In this document: positions 7,669-16,150 of the stretch, one piece after another
Layout: the number at the start of each line of letters is the position of its first letter
How positions within the stretch are numbered: the first letter of the stretch is position 1
NCBI GenBank assembly: GCA_963726405.1
Contig: CAVSCF010000001.1
Coordinates: 62,001-126,000 of the forward strand
From: JAOUJD01 sp963726405
Lineage (GTDB): Bacteria > Pseudomonadota > Gammaproteobacteria > Burkholderiales > Burkholderiaceae_F
Length of the DNA stretch: 64,000 nucleotides
Direction of reading: 5' to 3'
The notes under the pieces: model-generated
Told to the model about the DNA's origin: nothing
Database searches by the model: none
The model's input: only the letters and a program-made list of their open reading frames with translations
Program-made: the position numbers and the translations under genes

Positions 7669-8436
7669 ATGGCTGAGCCTTTGCTCGCGCTGACCGCACT
7701 GGGTAAGCGTTTCGGCGGGGTGCAGGCCGTCAGGGACTTGTCGTTCTCGATGGGAGAGGCCGAGATCGTCGGCCTCATCGGCCCCAACGGCTCGGGCAAG
7801 TCCACTTGCGTCAACCTCATCTCGGGCACGCTGCCACCTTCGCACGGGGAGATCCGCTTCGCCGGTGCCGACGTCTCAAGACTCTCGGTGAGCGAGCGTG
7901 TTCCGCTCGGGCTGGCGCGAACCTTCCAGACCACCAGTGTCTTTCCCGAGTTCAGCGTGCGCGAGCAGGTGCTGACCGCGTGTCATGTGCGTTACCGGTC
8001 CAGCGCCTCGGGTTCTGTGTTCCGCATGGCCGCGGCGCGGCACGAAGAGAGCGCGCAGCGTGCCAAGGTCGAAGAACTGCTGGCGTTCGTCGGACTCGCG
8101 GGAGTGGCTGGCGAAGCGGCGGCGGCAATTTCCTCGGCGCAACAGCGGCTGCTGATGATTGCGACCGCGCTGGCCACCGAACCCCGCCTGCTGCTGCTCG
8201 ACGAGCCGGCGGCAGGCATGGTGGCCAAGGAGCGCAAGGACCTGACTGCACTGATCCAGCGCGTCCGTGAGCGCGGCACCGCGGTTCTCGTGATCGAGCA
8301 CCACATGGGTTTGATCATGGATGTCTGCTCGCGCATCGTGGTGCTCAACTTCGGCCAGAAGATTGCCGAGGGCGCCCCGGCCGAGATCCAGCAGAACCCG
8401 GTTGTGATCGACGCCTATCTGGGTGGAGCCCACTGA
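7669..8436 (+). CDS. livG: Branched-chain-type ABC transporter ATPase (LivG-like)
   Basis: A 255-residue ABC ATPase that powers import through the LivH/LivM permeases. Walker A is GPNGSGKS (38-45) and Walker B is LLLLDEP (174-180). The switch His lies in VLVIEHHMGLIMDVC, a LivG hallmark. The signature motif is unusual: ISSAQ (154-158) instead of LSxGQ, so the Gly that contacts ATP is Ala, and activity may depend on the canonical LivF partner. ATG 7669 is chosen; a GTG nine bases upstream is also in frame. It is the first gene of the operon and overlaps livF (TGATG). Confidence 0.88.
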   Translation: MAEPLLALTALGKRFGGVQAVRDLSFSMGEAEIVGLIGPNGSGKSTCVNLISGTLPPSHGEIRFAGADVSRLSVSERVPLGLARTFQTTSVFPEFSVREQVLTACHVRYRSSASGSVFRMAAARHEESAQRAKVEELLAFVGLAGVAGEAAAAISSAQQRLLMIATALATEPRLLLLDEPAAGMVAKERKDLTALIQRVRERGTAVLVIEHHMGLIMDVCSRIVVLNFGQKIAEGAPAEIQQNPVVIDAYLGGAH

Positions 8437-9137
8437 TGCTGAAGGTGCGCGACCTGCACGCGGGCTACGGCAAGGCCGATGTCCTGCACGGCGTGAGCTT
8501 CGATGTCAGCGCGGGCGACTGCGTAGCGCTGGTGGGCGCCAACGGGGCAGGCAAGAGCACCACGCTGAAGTGCATCTGCGGCCTCGTCGCCGTTCGTAGC
8601 GGCAGCATCGAATTCGAAGGCCAGCGAATCGACGGCCTGGCGGGCCATGCCATCGTGCGCCGTGGAATCACGATGTGCCCCGAAGGCCGCCAGGTGTTCC
8701 CCGACATGTCGGTGCTCGAGAATCTGGAAATGGGCGCGCATGTCAGGCGCGACCGCCAGCAGGCCGCCGACATCGAAGCCATGATGGACCTTTTCCCGGT
8801 GCTGCGGACCCGCTCGCGCCAGAGTGCTGGTACGTTGTCCGGCGGCGAGCAGGAGATGCTGGCCATCGCGCGCGCGCTGATGTCCAAACCCAAGCTCTGC
8901 ATTTTCGACGAGCCTTCGTTGGGTCTGGCGCCGAAGATCGTCGCCGAAGTCGAGCAGACCCTGGCGCGCATCAAGGCCATGGGCGTGACCGTCCTGCTGG
9001 TGGAACAGAACGCCTCCATGGCCTTGCGGCTGGCTGACCAGGCCTACGTCTACGAAGCGGGAGAGATCGTGCTGCAGGGCACGGGAGCAGAGTTGCAGGC
9101 ACACCCCGAAGTCAGCAAGGCCTATCTGGGCTACTGA
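8436..9137 (+). CDS. livF: Branched-chain-type ABC transporter ATPase (LivF-like)
   Basis: A 233-residue ABC ATPase, the second nucleotide-binding subunit of the importer. It has Walker A GANGAGKST, a canonical signature LSGGEQ, Walker B CIFDEPSLGLAP (the LivF-type SLGLAP follows) and switch region VLLVEQNASMAL. The start overlaps the livG stop by one base, indicating coupled translation. All expected motifs are intact, in contrast to the altered signature of its partner LivG. Confidence 0.92.
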   Translation: MLKVRDLHAGYGKADVLHGVSFDVSAGDCVALVGANGAGKSTTLKCICGLVAVRSGSIEFEGQRIDGLAGHAIVRRGITMCPEGRQVFPDMSVLENLEMGAHVRRDRQQAADIEAMMDLFPVLRTRSRQSAGTLSGGEQEMLAIARALMSKPKLCIFDEPSLGLAPKIVAEVEQTLARIKAMGVTVLLVEQNASMALRLADQAYVYEAGEIVLQGTGAELQAHPEVSKAYLGY

Positions 9138-9183
9138 CGCCTGCGGTCTTCGGGCGAAAACACTACAACGTGGAGACAGACAC

Positions 9184-10407
9184 ATGAAGAAGTTTGCAAG
9201 ATCACTCGTCACATCCTTGGCCGTGGCGACTACGTCGCTCGCGTGCCTGAGCGCCGGTGCGGCCGAGAAGGAACTCGTCATCGGCGTTAACGACTCGCTT
9301 ACCGGCCCGGGCGCCGTGTATGGCCTGCCGCAGGCGAATGCCGTGCAGATGGCAGCCGACGAGATCAACGCGGCCGGCGGCATCAAGGCGGGACGGGACG
9401 TCTACAAGCTGCGCGTCATAGCCAACGACGACAAGGCCAACCCCACCGAAGCGACCAACAGTGTGCGCAAGCTGATCGATCGCGACGGCGTCAAGTACCT
9501 GCTCGGCTTCTGCTGCTCGGGCCCGACCAGCGCGGTGGCTTCCTTCATCGAGCGCGAAAACGCGCTGATGCTGGTTGGCAATGCGGCCGAACGCGCGATC
9601 ACCGCCAAGGGGACTCCGAACCTGTTCCGGACGCGCCCGCCCGCCGATTTCACCGGTGCGGCCGCGGGCGTCTTCGTCGGAAAGCGCGGCGCCAAGAACA
9701 TCGCGGTGATCGGCTCGCTGGATGTCGGTTTCTACACCCAGTACCTCGAAGCCTTCGAGCGCGAGTTCGCCAAGTCCGGCGGCAAGATCGTCGCCAAGGA
9801 GACCTTCGGTCTGAAGGACCGCGACATGACGCCGCAACTCACGAAGGTGCGCGCGCTCAACCCCGATGCGCTGCTTGTGCTGGGTTATGTGGAGCCCTCG
9901 GCCTTCGTCTATCGCCAGGCCACCGAGCTGGGGATGAAGATTCCGCGCTACGGCTTCACGAGCGGCAGTGAAGAGCAGTTCCTGCGCGTTGCGACGAGCG
10001 AGCAGATGGAAGGCGTCTGGGACCTTCGTCCCACCGAGTTGACCGTGGAGGCGCTGGCCGACAACGCGAAGACCTATGTCGCCAATTACACCAAGCGCTT
10101 CGGCATGCCGCCCTCACCGAGTTCCCCCTATGCGTACGACCAGGTCTACGTCCTGAAGCAGGCGATCGAGCGTGCAGGTTCGGCCGACGATCCCAAGAAG
10201 GTGACGGCTGAGGTGCGCAAGGTCACGGTGCCCAAGGAGGCGGTGATGAAGTACCTGCCGGTGGGCGGCACCATGTTCGACGTCAACGGCCAGGCCTACA
10301 CATCGAACGGCGCCTTCCAGTGGCAGAAGGGCAAATGGGTCTACGTGTCGGACCTGCCGTCCGACCCGGCGCTGTACTCGGAGTTCCTGCGCAGTCTGCG
10401 CAAGTGA
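9184..10407 (+). CDS. ABC transporter periplasmic substrate-binding protein (LivJ/K-like)
   Basis: A 407-residue type I periplasmic binding protein. A signal peptide (MKKFARSLVTSLAVATTSLA, cleavage near GAA) precedes VIGVNDSLTGPGAVYGLPQA, the typical first strand and ligand loop of the LivJ/LivK/AmiC group. An AGAC purine stretch lies just upstream of the ATG. It captures the substrate in the periplasm and delivers it to LivHM. The substrate cannot be read from the sequence. In this operon, with acyl-CoA ligase and dehydrogenase genes, an organic acid is more likely than an amino acid. A double Cys (FCCSG) near residue 111 is uncommon. Confidence 0.88.
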   Translation: MKKFARSLVTSLAVATTSLACLSAGAAEKELVIGVNDSLTGPGAVYGLPQANAVQMAADEINAAGGIKAGRDVYKLRVIANDDKANPTEATNSVRKLIDRDGVKYLLGFCCSGPTSAVASFIERENALMLVGNAAERAITAKGTPNLFRTRPPADFTGAAAGVFVGKRGAKNIAVIGSLDVGFYTQYLEAFEREFAKSGGKIVAKETFGLKDRDMTPQLTKVRALNPDALLVLGYVEPSAFVYRQATELGMKIPRYGFTSGSEEQFLRVATSEQMEGVWDLRPTELTVEALADNAKTYVANYTKRFGMPPSPSSPYAYDQVYVLKQAIERAGSADDPKKVTAEVRKVTVPKEAVMKYLPVGGTMFDVNGQAYTSNGAFQWQKGKWVYVSDLPSDPALYSEFLRSLRK

Positions 10408-10452
10408 GGCGGACGGCGGGAACGCTGGGCTGATCCAATCGCAGGCACACGG

Positions 10453-11313
10453 ATGATCATCGAGATCCTGCAGCAGATGCTGAACGGCCTGGCGATCGGG
10501 TCGGTGTACACCGTCATCGCGCTGGGCTTGACCGTGGTCTTCGGCATCCTGGGGATCGCGCACTTCGCGCACGGTTCGGTGGCCATGTCGGGCGGCTACC
10601 TCACCTTCTTCTTCGGTGAGCGGCTCGGCATCGGCTTCTTCCCGGCCATGGCGCTGGCCATGGTCGTCGGAGCGGCGATCGGGCTGCTCATCGAGCGGCT
10701 GGCCTACCGGCCGGTGCGCGATGCACCGCACATCAACGCGTTCATCATCGCCCTGGGCCTCACGATGATGGTCGAAGGCATCAACCTGCTCGCGTTTGGC
10801 GCGGACCAGGTGGTGATCCAGACGCCGTATCGCGGCGTCTTCAATGTTGGCGGCGTGGCAGTGGCCGAACTGCGCCTGCTGGTGATCGTGACGGCGTGTA
10901 CGTTGATCGGCACCGTGGCCGTGCTGATCAGTCGTACCAAGACCGGCAAGTCGATCCGCGCGGTGGCGCAAAACAGACCCGCAGCGGTGCTGATGGGAGT
11001 CAACGTGAACCGCGTTTCGGCCATCGTCTTCTCGGTGTCGTCGGCGCTTGGCGCTGCGGCAGGCGCTTTGGTGGGTGCCTTGCTGGCCATCGCGCCCGGC
11101 GTGGGGGAGGGCCTGGCTGTGAAGGGCTTTGCCGTGCTGATCCTGGGTGGATTGGGTTCCATCCCGGGTGCCATCGTCGGTGGCCTCGTGCTCGGTGTCA
11201 GTGAATCCCTGGCCGCCGGATTCATCTCGTCGGCCTACAAGGATGTGATCGCCTTCATGGTGATGATCGTGGTGCTCCTGTTCAGGCCCGAGGGCCTGCT
11301 GGGCAAGCGATGA
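10453..11313 (+). CDS. livH: Branched-chain-type ABC permease (LivH-like)
   Basis: A 286-residue inner-membrane permease. It begins ILQQMLNGLAIGSVYTVIAL, the standard LivH opening, and contains about eight hydrophobic segments. ARTKTGKSIRAVAQ-like sequence (residues about 158-175) is the cytoplasmic loop that docks with the ATPases, and GLGSIPGAIVGGLVLGVSES is the conserved C-terminal region. It follows the binding-protein gene by 45 bases and overlaps livM by four bases. It forms the pore together with LivM. Confidence 0.9.
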   Translation: MIIEILQQMLNGLAIGSVYTVIALGLTVVFGILGIAHFAHGSVAMSGGYLTFFFGERLGIGFFPAMALAMVVGAAIGLLIERLAYRPVRDAPHINAFIIALGLTMMVEGINLLAFGADQVVIQTPYRGVFNVGGVAVAELRLLVIVTACTLIGTVAVLISRTKTGKSIRAVAQNRPAAVLMGVNVNRVSAIVFSVSSALGAAAGALVGALLAIAPGVGEGLAVKGFAVLILGGLGSIPGAIVGGLVLGVSESLAAGFISSAYKDVIAFMVMIVVLLFRPEGLLGKR

Positions 11314-12290
11314 ATCCGCGCACGTTGCGTGCCATTGGCATGACGGCTTTGGTGCTGGCCGCGCTGACGCTGCCGCTGTGGGTCACGCTGCCGTATTTCC
11401 AGCACCTCATCATCCTTGCGCTGATCTGGGTGGTGCTGGCCCAGGGGCAGAACCTGATCCAGGGTTTCACCGGCTACGTGTCGATCGCGCAGGCCGGCTT
11501 CATGGGCATCGGCGCTTACGGTTCCACGCTGCTAAGCGTGAAGCTGGGCTGGCCGATCTGGCTGACGATGGCCGCCGCACCGTTGGTGACGGCTGCGCTG
11601 GCGGTGCTGGCCGGCTATCCCAGTCTCCGAGTCAAGGGGCACTACTTCGCGATCGTGACGCTGGCCTACAACATGGTCATCTTCATCGTATTGATGACCT
11701 GGAGTTCGCTGACAGGCGGAGAAGCCGGCATCTCGAACGTGCCTCGCCCGCCGAGTGTGACCATCGGCGGTTTCGTGTGGGATCTCTCGGGCCGGGTCGG
11801 GTACTACTACCTGACCTTCATCGCCGCGGCGCTCGCCACCTTGCTCTGCGCCCTGATCCTGCATTCACGCGTCGGTCGGGTGCTGCTCGCGATCCGGCAG
11901 AACGAGCCGCTGATCGAAGCAGCGGGCGTGCAGGCCTGGCGCTACAAGCTGTTCGCCTTTGTGATCAGTGCCAGCCTCGCCGGCCTGGCCGGCGCGCTGT
12001 ACGCGCACTTCATCGGCTTCCTCAATCCGGATGCCTTCGGTGTCGACCATTCGCTCAATGCGATCCTGGCGGTGATCCTGGGTGGCAGCGGGACACTGTC
12101 GGGGCCGGTGGTCGGTGCCTTCGCCGTCGTCTTTCTGCCCGAATACCTGCGCGTCGCGGAAAACTATCGGCTGGTGATCTACGGCTTCATTCTGGTGGCG
12201 GCAACGATCTTCATGCCGCGCGGGCTCGTGCCGCTCGTCGCGCAAGGCATGCGTGCGCTGGCGGCACGCCTGAAGCGAGAGCGGCAATGA
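11310..12290 (+). CDS. livM: Branched-chain-type ABC permease (LivM-like)
   Basis: A 326-residue inner-membrane permease, the partner of LivH. It shows multiple hydrophobic helices, the LivM motif GYVSIAQAGFMGIGAYG near residues 53-69 and the docking loop LLAIRQNEPLIEAAGVQAWR around 195-215. GGSGTLSGPVVGAFAVVFLPE matches the conserved last membrane region. The gene overlaps livH at its start (ATGA) and the acyl-CoA dehydrogenase at its end (ATGA), linking transport directly to metabolism. Confidence 0.9.
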   Translation: MNPRTLRAIGMTALVLAALTLPLWVTLPYFQHLIILALIWVVLAQGQNLIQGFTGYVSIAQAGFMGIGAYGSTLLSVKLGWPIWLTMAAAPLVTAALAVLAGYPSLRVKGHYFAIVTLAYNMVIFIVLMTWSSLTGGEAGISNVPRPPSVTIGGFVWDLSGRVGYYYLTFIAAALATLLCALILHSRVGRVLLAIRQNEPLIEAAGVQAWRYKLFAFVISASLAGLAGALYAHFIGFLNPDAFGVDHSLNAILAVILGGSGTLSGPVVGAFAVVFLPEYLRVAENYRLVIYGFILVAATIFMPRGLVPLVAQGMRALAARLKRERQ

Positions 12291-13423
12291 CTGCCCTGAC
12301 AGCGGACGAACGGCGCGTTATCGATGCGGCGCATGGATTCGTGGCCACACATGTGAAGTCGAATGCGCGGGCCTGGGATCATGGGATTGCCGATACCCGC
12401 GCGGTGCTCCCGGAGGCGGCGCGTGCGGGCCTCCTTGGACTTGAAGTGCCGACCGAGCACGGTGGACGAGGCCTGTCCTTCGGCTGCAAGTGGCGCGTGG
12501 CCGAAATCCTGGCCGCCGCCGACTTCGGGCTGGCGATGTCGGTGATCAATACGCACAACGTCGCGAATCACCTCGCCCGCACGGCGGCGCCCGAAGTCGT
12601 GCAGCGGTACGTTCCAGCGCTGCTGTCGGGCGAGCGCACAGGGTGCACGGCGTTGACCGAGCCCGACGCCGGATCAGACTTTTCGGCCATCACTACCTTG
12701 GCGCGCAGGGCGGGCGACGAATGGGTTATCGACGGCCAGAAGGCCTGGATCGTCAATGGCACGCACGCCGACGTGATCGTCGTGTATGCGCAGACCGAAC
12801 CCGGCGGCGGCGCCAGTGGCATTGCCGCTTTCGTCGTGGACGGCAGCCGCGATGGGTTTACGCGTGATCCTCGGTCGGACAGTGGCGCCGCCCGGGGGAT
12901 CGATGCCGGCGGCTTCCGGCTGCAGGGCTATCGCGCGCAGCCTCATGAACTTCTGCATCCGCCAGGCGAGGCCTTCAAGGCCGCGCTTGGATCGATCAAC
13001 GGGGCAAGGATCTACGTCTCCGCGATGTGCTGCGGCATGGTGGCCGAATGCTTGCGCGTGGCCAGCGAGTACGGGCTGGAGCGGCACACATTCGGCAAGC
13101 CCTTGCTCGGGCATCAGGGCTGGCGCTGGAGCCTGGCCGACGCCGCCATCGACCTCGAGGCGGCGCGGCTGTTGGTCGATGCGGCGGCCGCCCGGGTCGA
13201 AAGCGGGAGCGAAACCCAGACTGCGGCAGCGCGGGCGAAGGTATTTGCCACCCGCATGGCCGGCCGGCACATCGCGGCGCTGATGCACGCCATGGGTGCG
13301 GAAGGCCTGCGCGAGCACCATCCATTTCTTCGCCACCTGGCCGCAGCGCAGGTGGCCACACTGGTCGACGGCTCGACCGAGATGCTGCTGGAGCGAGTGG
13401 CCAAGGATCTGCACAAAGTCTGA
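12287..13423 (+). CDS. Acyl-CoA dehydrogenase family protein
   Basis: A 378-residue flavoenzyme of the acyl-CoA dehydrogenase fold. The FAD-binding stretch TALTEPDAGSDFSAITTLAR and WIVNGTHADV are clear, and a C-terminal four-helix domain follows. These enzymes introduce a 2,3-double bond into acyl-CoA and pass electrons to ETF. At the C-terminus, where most members have a catalytic Glu in YEGT, this protein has Asp361 in LVDGSTEM. The alternative base position of isovaleryl-CoA dehydrogenase (Glu in LDLER) is also not acidic here (SINGARI). Activity may differ from the standard reaction. The start overlaps the livM stop, so it belongs to the import operon. Confidence 0.85.
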   Translation: MTALTADERRVIDAAHGFVATHVKSNARAWDHGIADTRAVLPEAARAGLLGLEVPTEHGGRGLSFGCKWRVAEILAAADFGLAMSVINTHNVANHLARTAAPEVVQRYVPALLSGERTGCTALTEPDAGSDFSAITTLARRAGDEWVIDGQKAWIVNGTHADVIVVYAQTEPGGGASGIAAFVVDGSRDGFTRDPRSDSGAARGIDAGGFRLQGYRAQPHELLHPPGEAFKAALGSINGARIYVSAMCCGMVAECLRVASEYGLERHTFGKPLLGHQGWRWSLADAAIDLEAARLLVDAAAARVESGSETQTAAARAKVFATRMAGRHIAALMHAMGAEGLREHHPFLRHLAAAQVATLVDGSTEMLLERVAKDLHKV

Positions 13424-13480
13424 CAACTACCGCCGCGGTGACGACCGAGGTCGACGCTGAGCAAACCAAGCGAGAACACG

Positions 13481-14494
13481 ATGCGCGTATTCCAGATCGA
13501 AGGCGATTGGGGCATGGACCACCTCCGGTTGTCCACGCGGCCCGAGCCACACGCGGGCCCGGGGCAGGTGGTGGTCAAGATGAATGCCTCCTCCCTGAAC
13601 TACCGCGACCTGGTGGTTCCCAACCGCGGATACGGCAGCCACACCGGCAACCTGCCGCTGATTCCGGTATCCGACGGCGCGGGCGTGGTCACCGAAGTCG
13701 GTCCGGGCGTGCGGCGGGTGGCTGTCGGCGACCGCGTGTGCCCGACCTATTTCCAGCGCTGGATCGGCGGCGAGCCCGACCTGGAGCGACTGACGCAGTC
13801 GCTGGGCGGTCCCATCGACGGCACGATGACCGACTACATGTGTCTGTCGGAAGAGGGCGTGTCCAAGGTGCCGGCTCACCTGAGCGACATCGAGGCCGCC
13901 ACGCTGCCGTGCGCGGCACTCACGGCCTGGAGCGCGCTGGTCACCTGCTCGCACACCCGGCCCGGGGATCGTGTGCTCGTCCAGGGGTGCGGTGGAGTGG
14001 CGCTATTCGCCGTTGCCTTCGCAAAGCTGCTCGGCGCGCACGTGACGGTGATCACGTCGTCCGACGAGCGCATCGAGCGTGTCAGGAAACTCGGGGCGGA
14101 CGCCACCGTCAACTACCGCGCGACACCCGAATGGGCAAAGGCCACGCGCGACATCACCGGCGGGCGCGGTTACGACCTGATCCTCGAACTCGGCGGCGAA
14201 AAGACCCTGCCGCAGTCGCTGCGCTGCATCCGGCCGGGCGGCACGGTCGCCATGATCGGCATCCTCTCTGGCAGCGCAATGGCCACCTCGCTGGGCTTGA
14301 TCATCACCCGGCAGGTGCGTCTGCAAGGCGTGACGGTGGGGCACCGCGACGGCTTCGAGGCGATGTTGCGCGCCATCGACCAGCACCGGCTGAAGCCCGT
14401 GGTGGATCGCGTCTTTGCATTCGAGGAACTGAAGGAAGCCATGGCCTATCTGCAAAGCGGTGCGCAGTTCGGCAAGGTGTGTCTGGCGCATTGA
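13481..14494 (+). CDS. Medium-chain reductase, zinc-free quinone oxidoreductase/enoyl reductase type
   Basis: A 337-residue medium-chain dehydrogenase/reductase. The N-terminal GroES-like half contains MNASSLNYRDLVVPNRGYG and PVSDGAGVVTEVGPGV. The Rossmann half has VLVQGCGGVALFAVAFAKLL, giving NAD(P)H binding. The Cys ligands of the structural and catalytic zinc sites are missing, as in quinone oxidoreductases and acryloyl-CoA reductase (AcuI). Next to an AcuR-like regulator, an enoyl-CoA reductase role is attractive but unproven. It lies 57 bases after the dehydrogenase gene in the same operon. Confidence 0.8.
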   Translation: MRVFQIEGDWGMDHLRLSTRPEPHAGPGQVVVKMNASSLNYRDLVVPNRGYGSHTGNLPLIPVSDGAGVVTEVGPGVRRVAVGDRVCPTYFQRWIGGEPDLERLTQSLGGPIDGTMTDYMCLSEEGVSKVPAHLSDIEAATLPCAALTAWSALVTCSHTRPGDRVLVQGCGGVALFAVAFAKLLGAHVTVITSSDERIERVRKLGADATVNYRATPEWAKATRDITGGRGYDLILELGGEKTLPQSLRCIRPGGTVAMIGILSGSAMATSLGLIITRQVRLQGVTVGHRDGFEAMLRAIDQHRLKPVVDRVFAFEELKEAMAYLQSGAQFGKVCLAH

Positions 14495-14524
14495 CCAATC
14501 GGTCTGCGACCCGAGGGTTCGCCA

Positions 14525-16051
14525 ATGCTTTTCCCCATCGACCAGGTGCCGGGCGATGCCGATCGGCTGGCCTTCCAGATGTGCGAGACAGGCGAGTCGG
14601 TCACCTTCGGTCAGCTCGACGCGCGGGCCGATCAGGTGGCTCAGGTGCTGCGAAGCTGCGGCGTCACGCGGGGCGCGCATGTGGCCCTGTTGATGAAGAA
14701 TCATCGGCGCTTCATCGAGGCCTGTTTCGGGGCTGACCGCGCCGGCGTTTACTACACGACCATCAGCACGCGTTTGATGGCCGACGAGATGGCCTACATC
14801 GTGCGGGATTGCGCCGCACAGGTCCTGGTGGTGTCGACGGAGCTCGGGGAGGTGATTCAGCAGCTGCGACCACTGCTGCCCGAGGGCCTCCGGTGTTTCG
14901 CGGTCGGCGCACCGTTGCCGGGTTTCGAGAGCTGGGACGCTGCAGTGGACGCAGCTGCGGCTGCCCCGATCGCCGACCCGTCGCAGGGCCTGGACATGCT
15001 GTACTCCTCGGGCACCACGGGTCGGCCCAAGGGGGTGAAGTGGCCTCTGCCGTCAACCCCTGCGGGGGCGCGGACGATGCTGGTTGACCTGCTGGGGCCA
15101 CTCTTCGGGTACGGGCGAAATTGCCGGTATCTCTCGCCGGCCCCGCTGTACCACGCCGCGCCTCTGCGGCACAGCATGACCGTGATCAAGCTCGGCGGCA
15201 CCGCATTCATCATGGACGCGTTCGACGCCGAGCGCTCGCTGCAATGGATAGCGCGTCATCGCATCACCCACAGCCAGTGGGTGCCGACCATGTTCGTGCG
15301 CATGCTCAAGCTGCCCGAAGAAGTCCGCACGGGCTACGACATGTCTTCGATGCAGATGGCGGTGCATGCAGCGGCGCCTTGCCCGGTCGATGTGAAGCAA
15401 CGCATGCTCGACTGGTGGGGACCGATCGTCCACGAGTACTACGCCGGGACCGAGAACAACGGCTTCTGCACCATCACGCCGCACGAATGGCTGCAGCACA
15501 AGGGCTCGGTGGGTAGAGCCGTTCAGGGGGTACTGCACATCTGCGACGAGGCGGGCGATGAATTGCCGCCGGGCGAAACGGGCTTGGTCTACTTTTCCGA
15601 CGGGCCCGAATTCGAATACCACAACGACCCGGTTCGGACGGCGCACTCTAGAAATGCGAAGGGCTGGTCGACGCTGGGTGACATCGGCCGGCTCGACGAG
15701 GAGGGCTACCTGTATCTGGTCGATCGCCGCGCGTTCATGATCATCTCCGGCGGCGTGAACATCTACCCGCAGGAGGCCGAGAGCATTCTTATCGGCCATC
15801 CCAAGGTCGCCGACGTCGCGGTGATCGGCGTGCCGAGCGAGGACCTCGGTGAGGAAGTGAAGGCCGTCGTGCAGTTGCTGGACCCCAACGACGCCAGCCC
15901 GGAAATGGAGGCGGAACTCTTGTCCTACTGCCGGCAGCGCCTGGCTTCCTTCAAGTGCCCGCGCACGGTCGATTTCGACATCGACCTTCCAAGGCAGCCG
16001 ACCGGCAAGCTCCATAAACAGTTGCTTCGCGGACGCTACTGGCCTGTGTAG
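14525..16051 (+). CDS. Acyl-CoA synthetase (AMP-forming)
   Basis: A 508-residue ANL-superfamily ligase that activates a carboxylic acid to its acyl-AMP and then its CoA thioester. Visible motifs are the P-loop MLYSSGTTGRPKGVKWP (about 158-174), the adenine motif EYYAGTENNGF, the hinge and ribose-binding region STLGDIGRLDEEGYLYLVDR, the A8 stretch ISGGVNIYPQEAE and the C-terminal catalytic Lys in RQPTGKLHKQLL. It is the last gene of the operon. The imported acid would be trapped as CoA ester here and oxidised by the adjacent dehydrogenase. Chain length or aromatic preference cannot be told. Confidence 0.88.
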   Translation: MLFPIDQVPGDADRLAFQMCETGESVTFGQLDARADQVAQVLRSCGVTRGAHVALLMKNHRRFIEACFGADRAGVYYTTISTRLMADEMAYIVRDCAAQVLVVSTELGEVIQQLRPLLPEGLRCFAVGAPLPGFESWDAAVDAAAAAPIADPSQGLDMLYSSGTTGRPKGVKWPLPSTPAGARTMLVDLLGPLFGYGRNCRYLSPAPLYHAAPLRHSMTVIKLGGTAFIMDAFDAERSLQWIARHRITHSQWVPTMFVRMLKLPEEVRTGYDMSSMQMAVHAAAPCPVDVKQRMLDWWGPIVHEYYAGTENNGFCTITPHEWLQHKGSVGRAVQGVLHICDEAGDELPPGETGLVYFSDGPEFEYHNDPVRTAHSRNAKGWSTLGDIGRLDEEGYLYLVDRRAFMIISGGVNIYPQEAESILIGHPKVADVAVIGVPSEDLGEEVKAVVQLLDPNDASPEMEAELLSYCRQRLASFKCPRTVDFDIDLPRQPTGKLHKQLLRGRYWPV

Positions 16052-16112
16052 CGCTCGACGTGGACTTCATCGACCAGGGAGCTTGCGTCAATCGGTTGCG
16101 ATCCTGCCTGAC

Positions 16113-16143
16113 CGCACCGCGAGGCGGTCGGCCTCGCGGTGCG
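16113..16143. terminator. Hairpin between convergent genes
   Basis: A perfect 13-bp stem (CGCACCGCGAGGC / GCCTCGCGGTGCG) with a GGTCG loop lies between the converging acyl-CoA synthetase and DUF4382 genes. It could stop transcription from both sides, although there is no T-run. Confidence 0.6.
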
Positions 16144-16150
16144 CGGAGCG

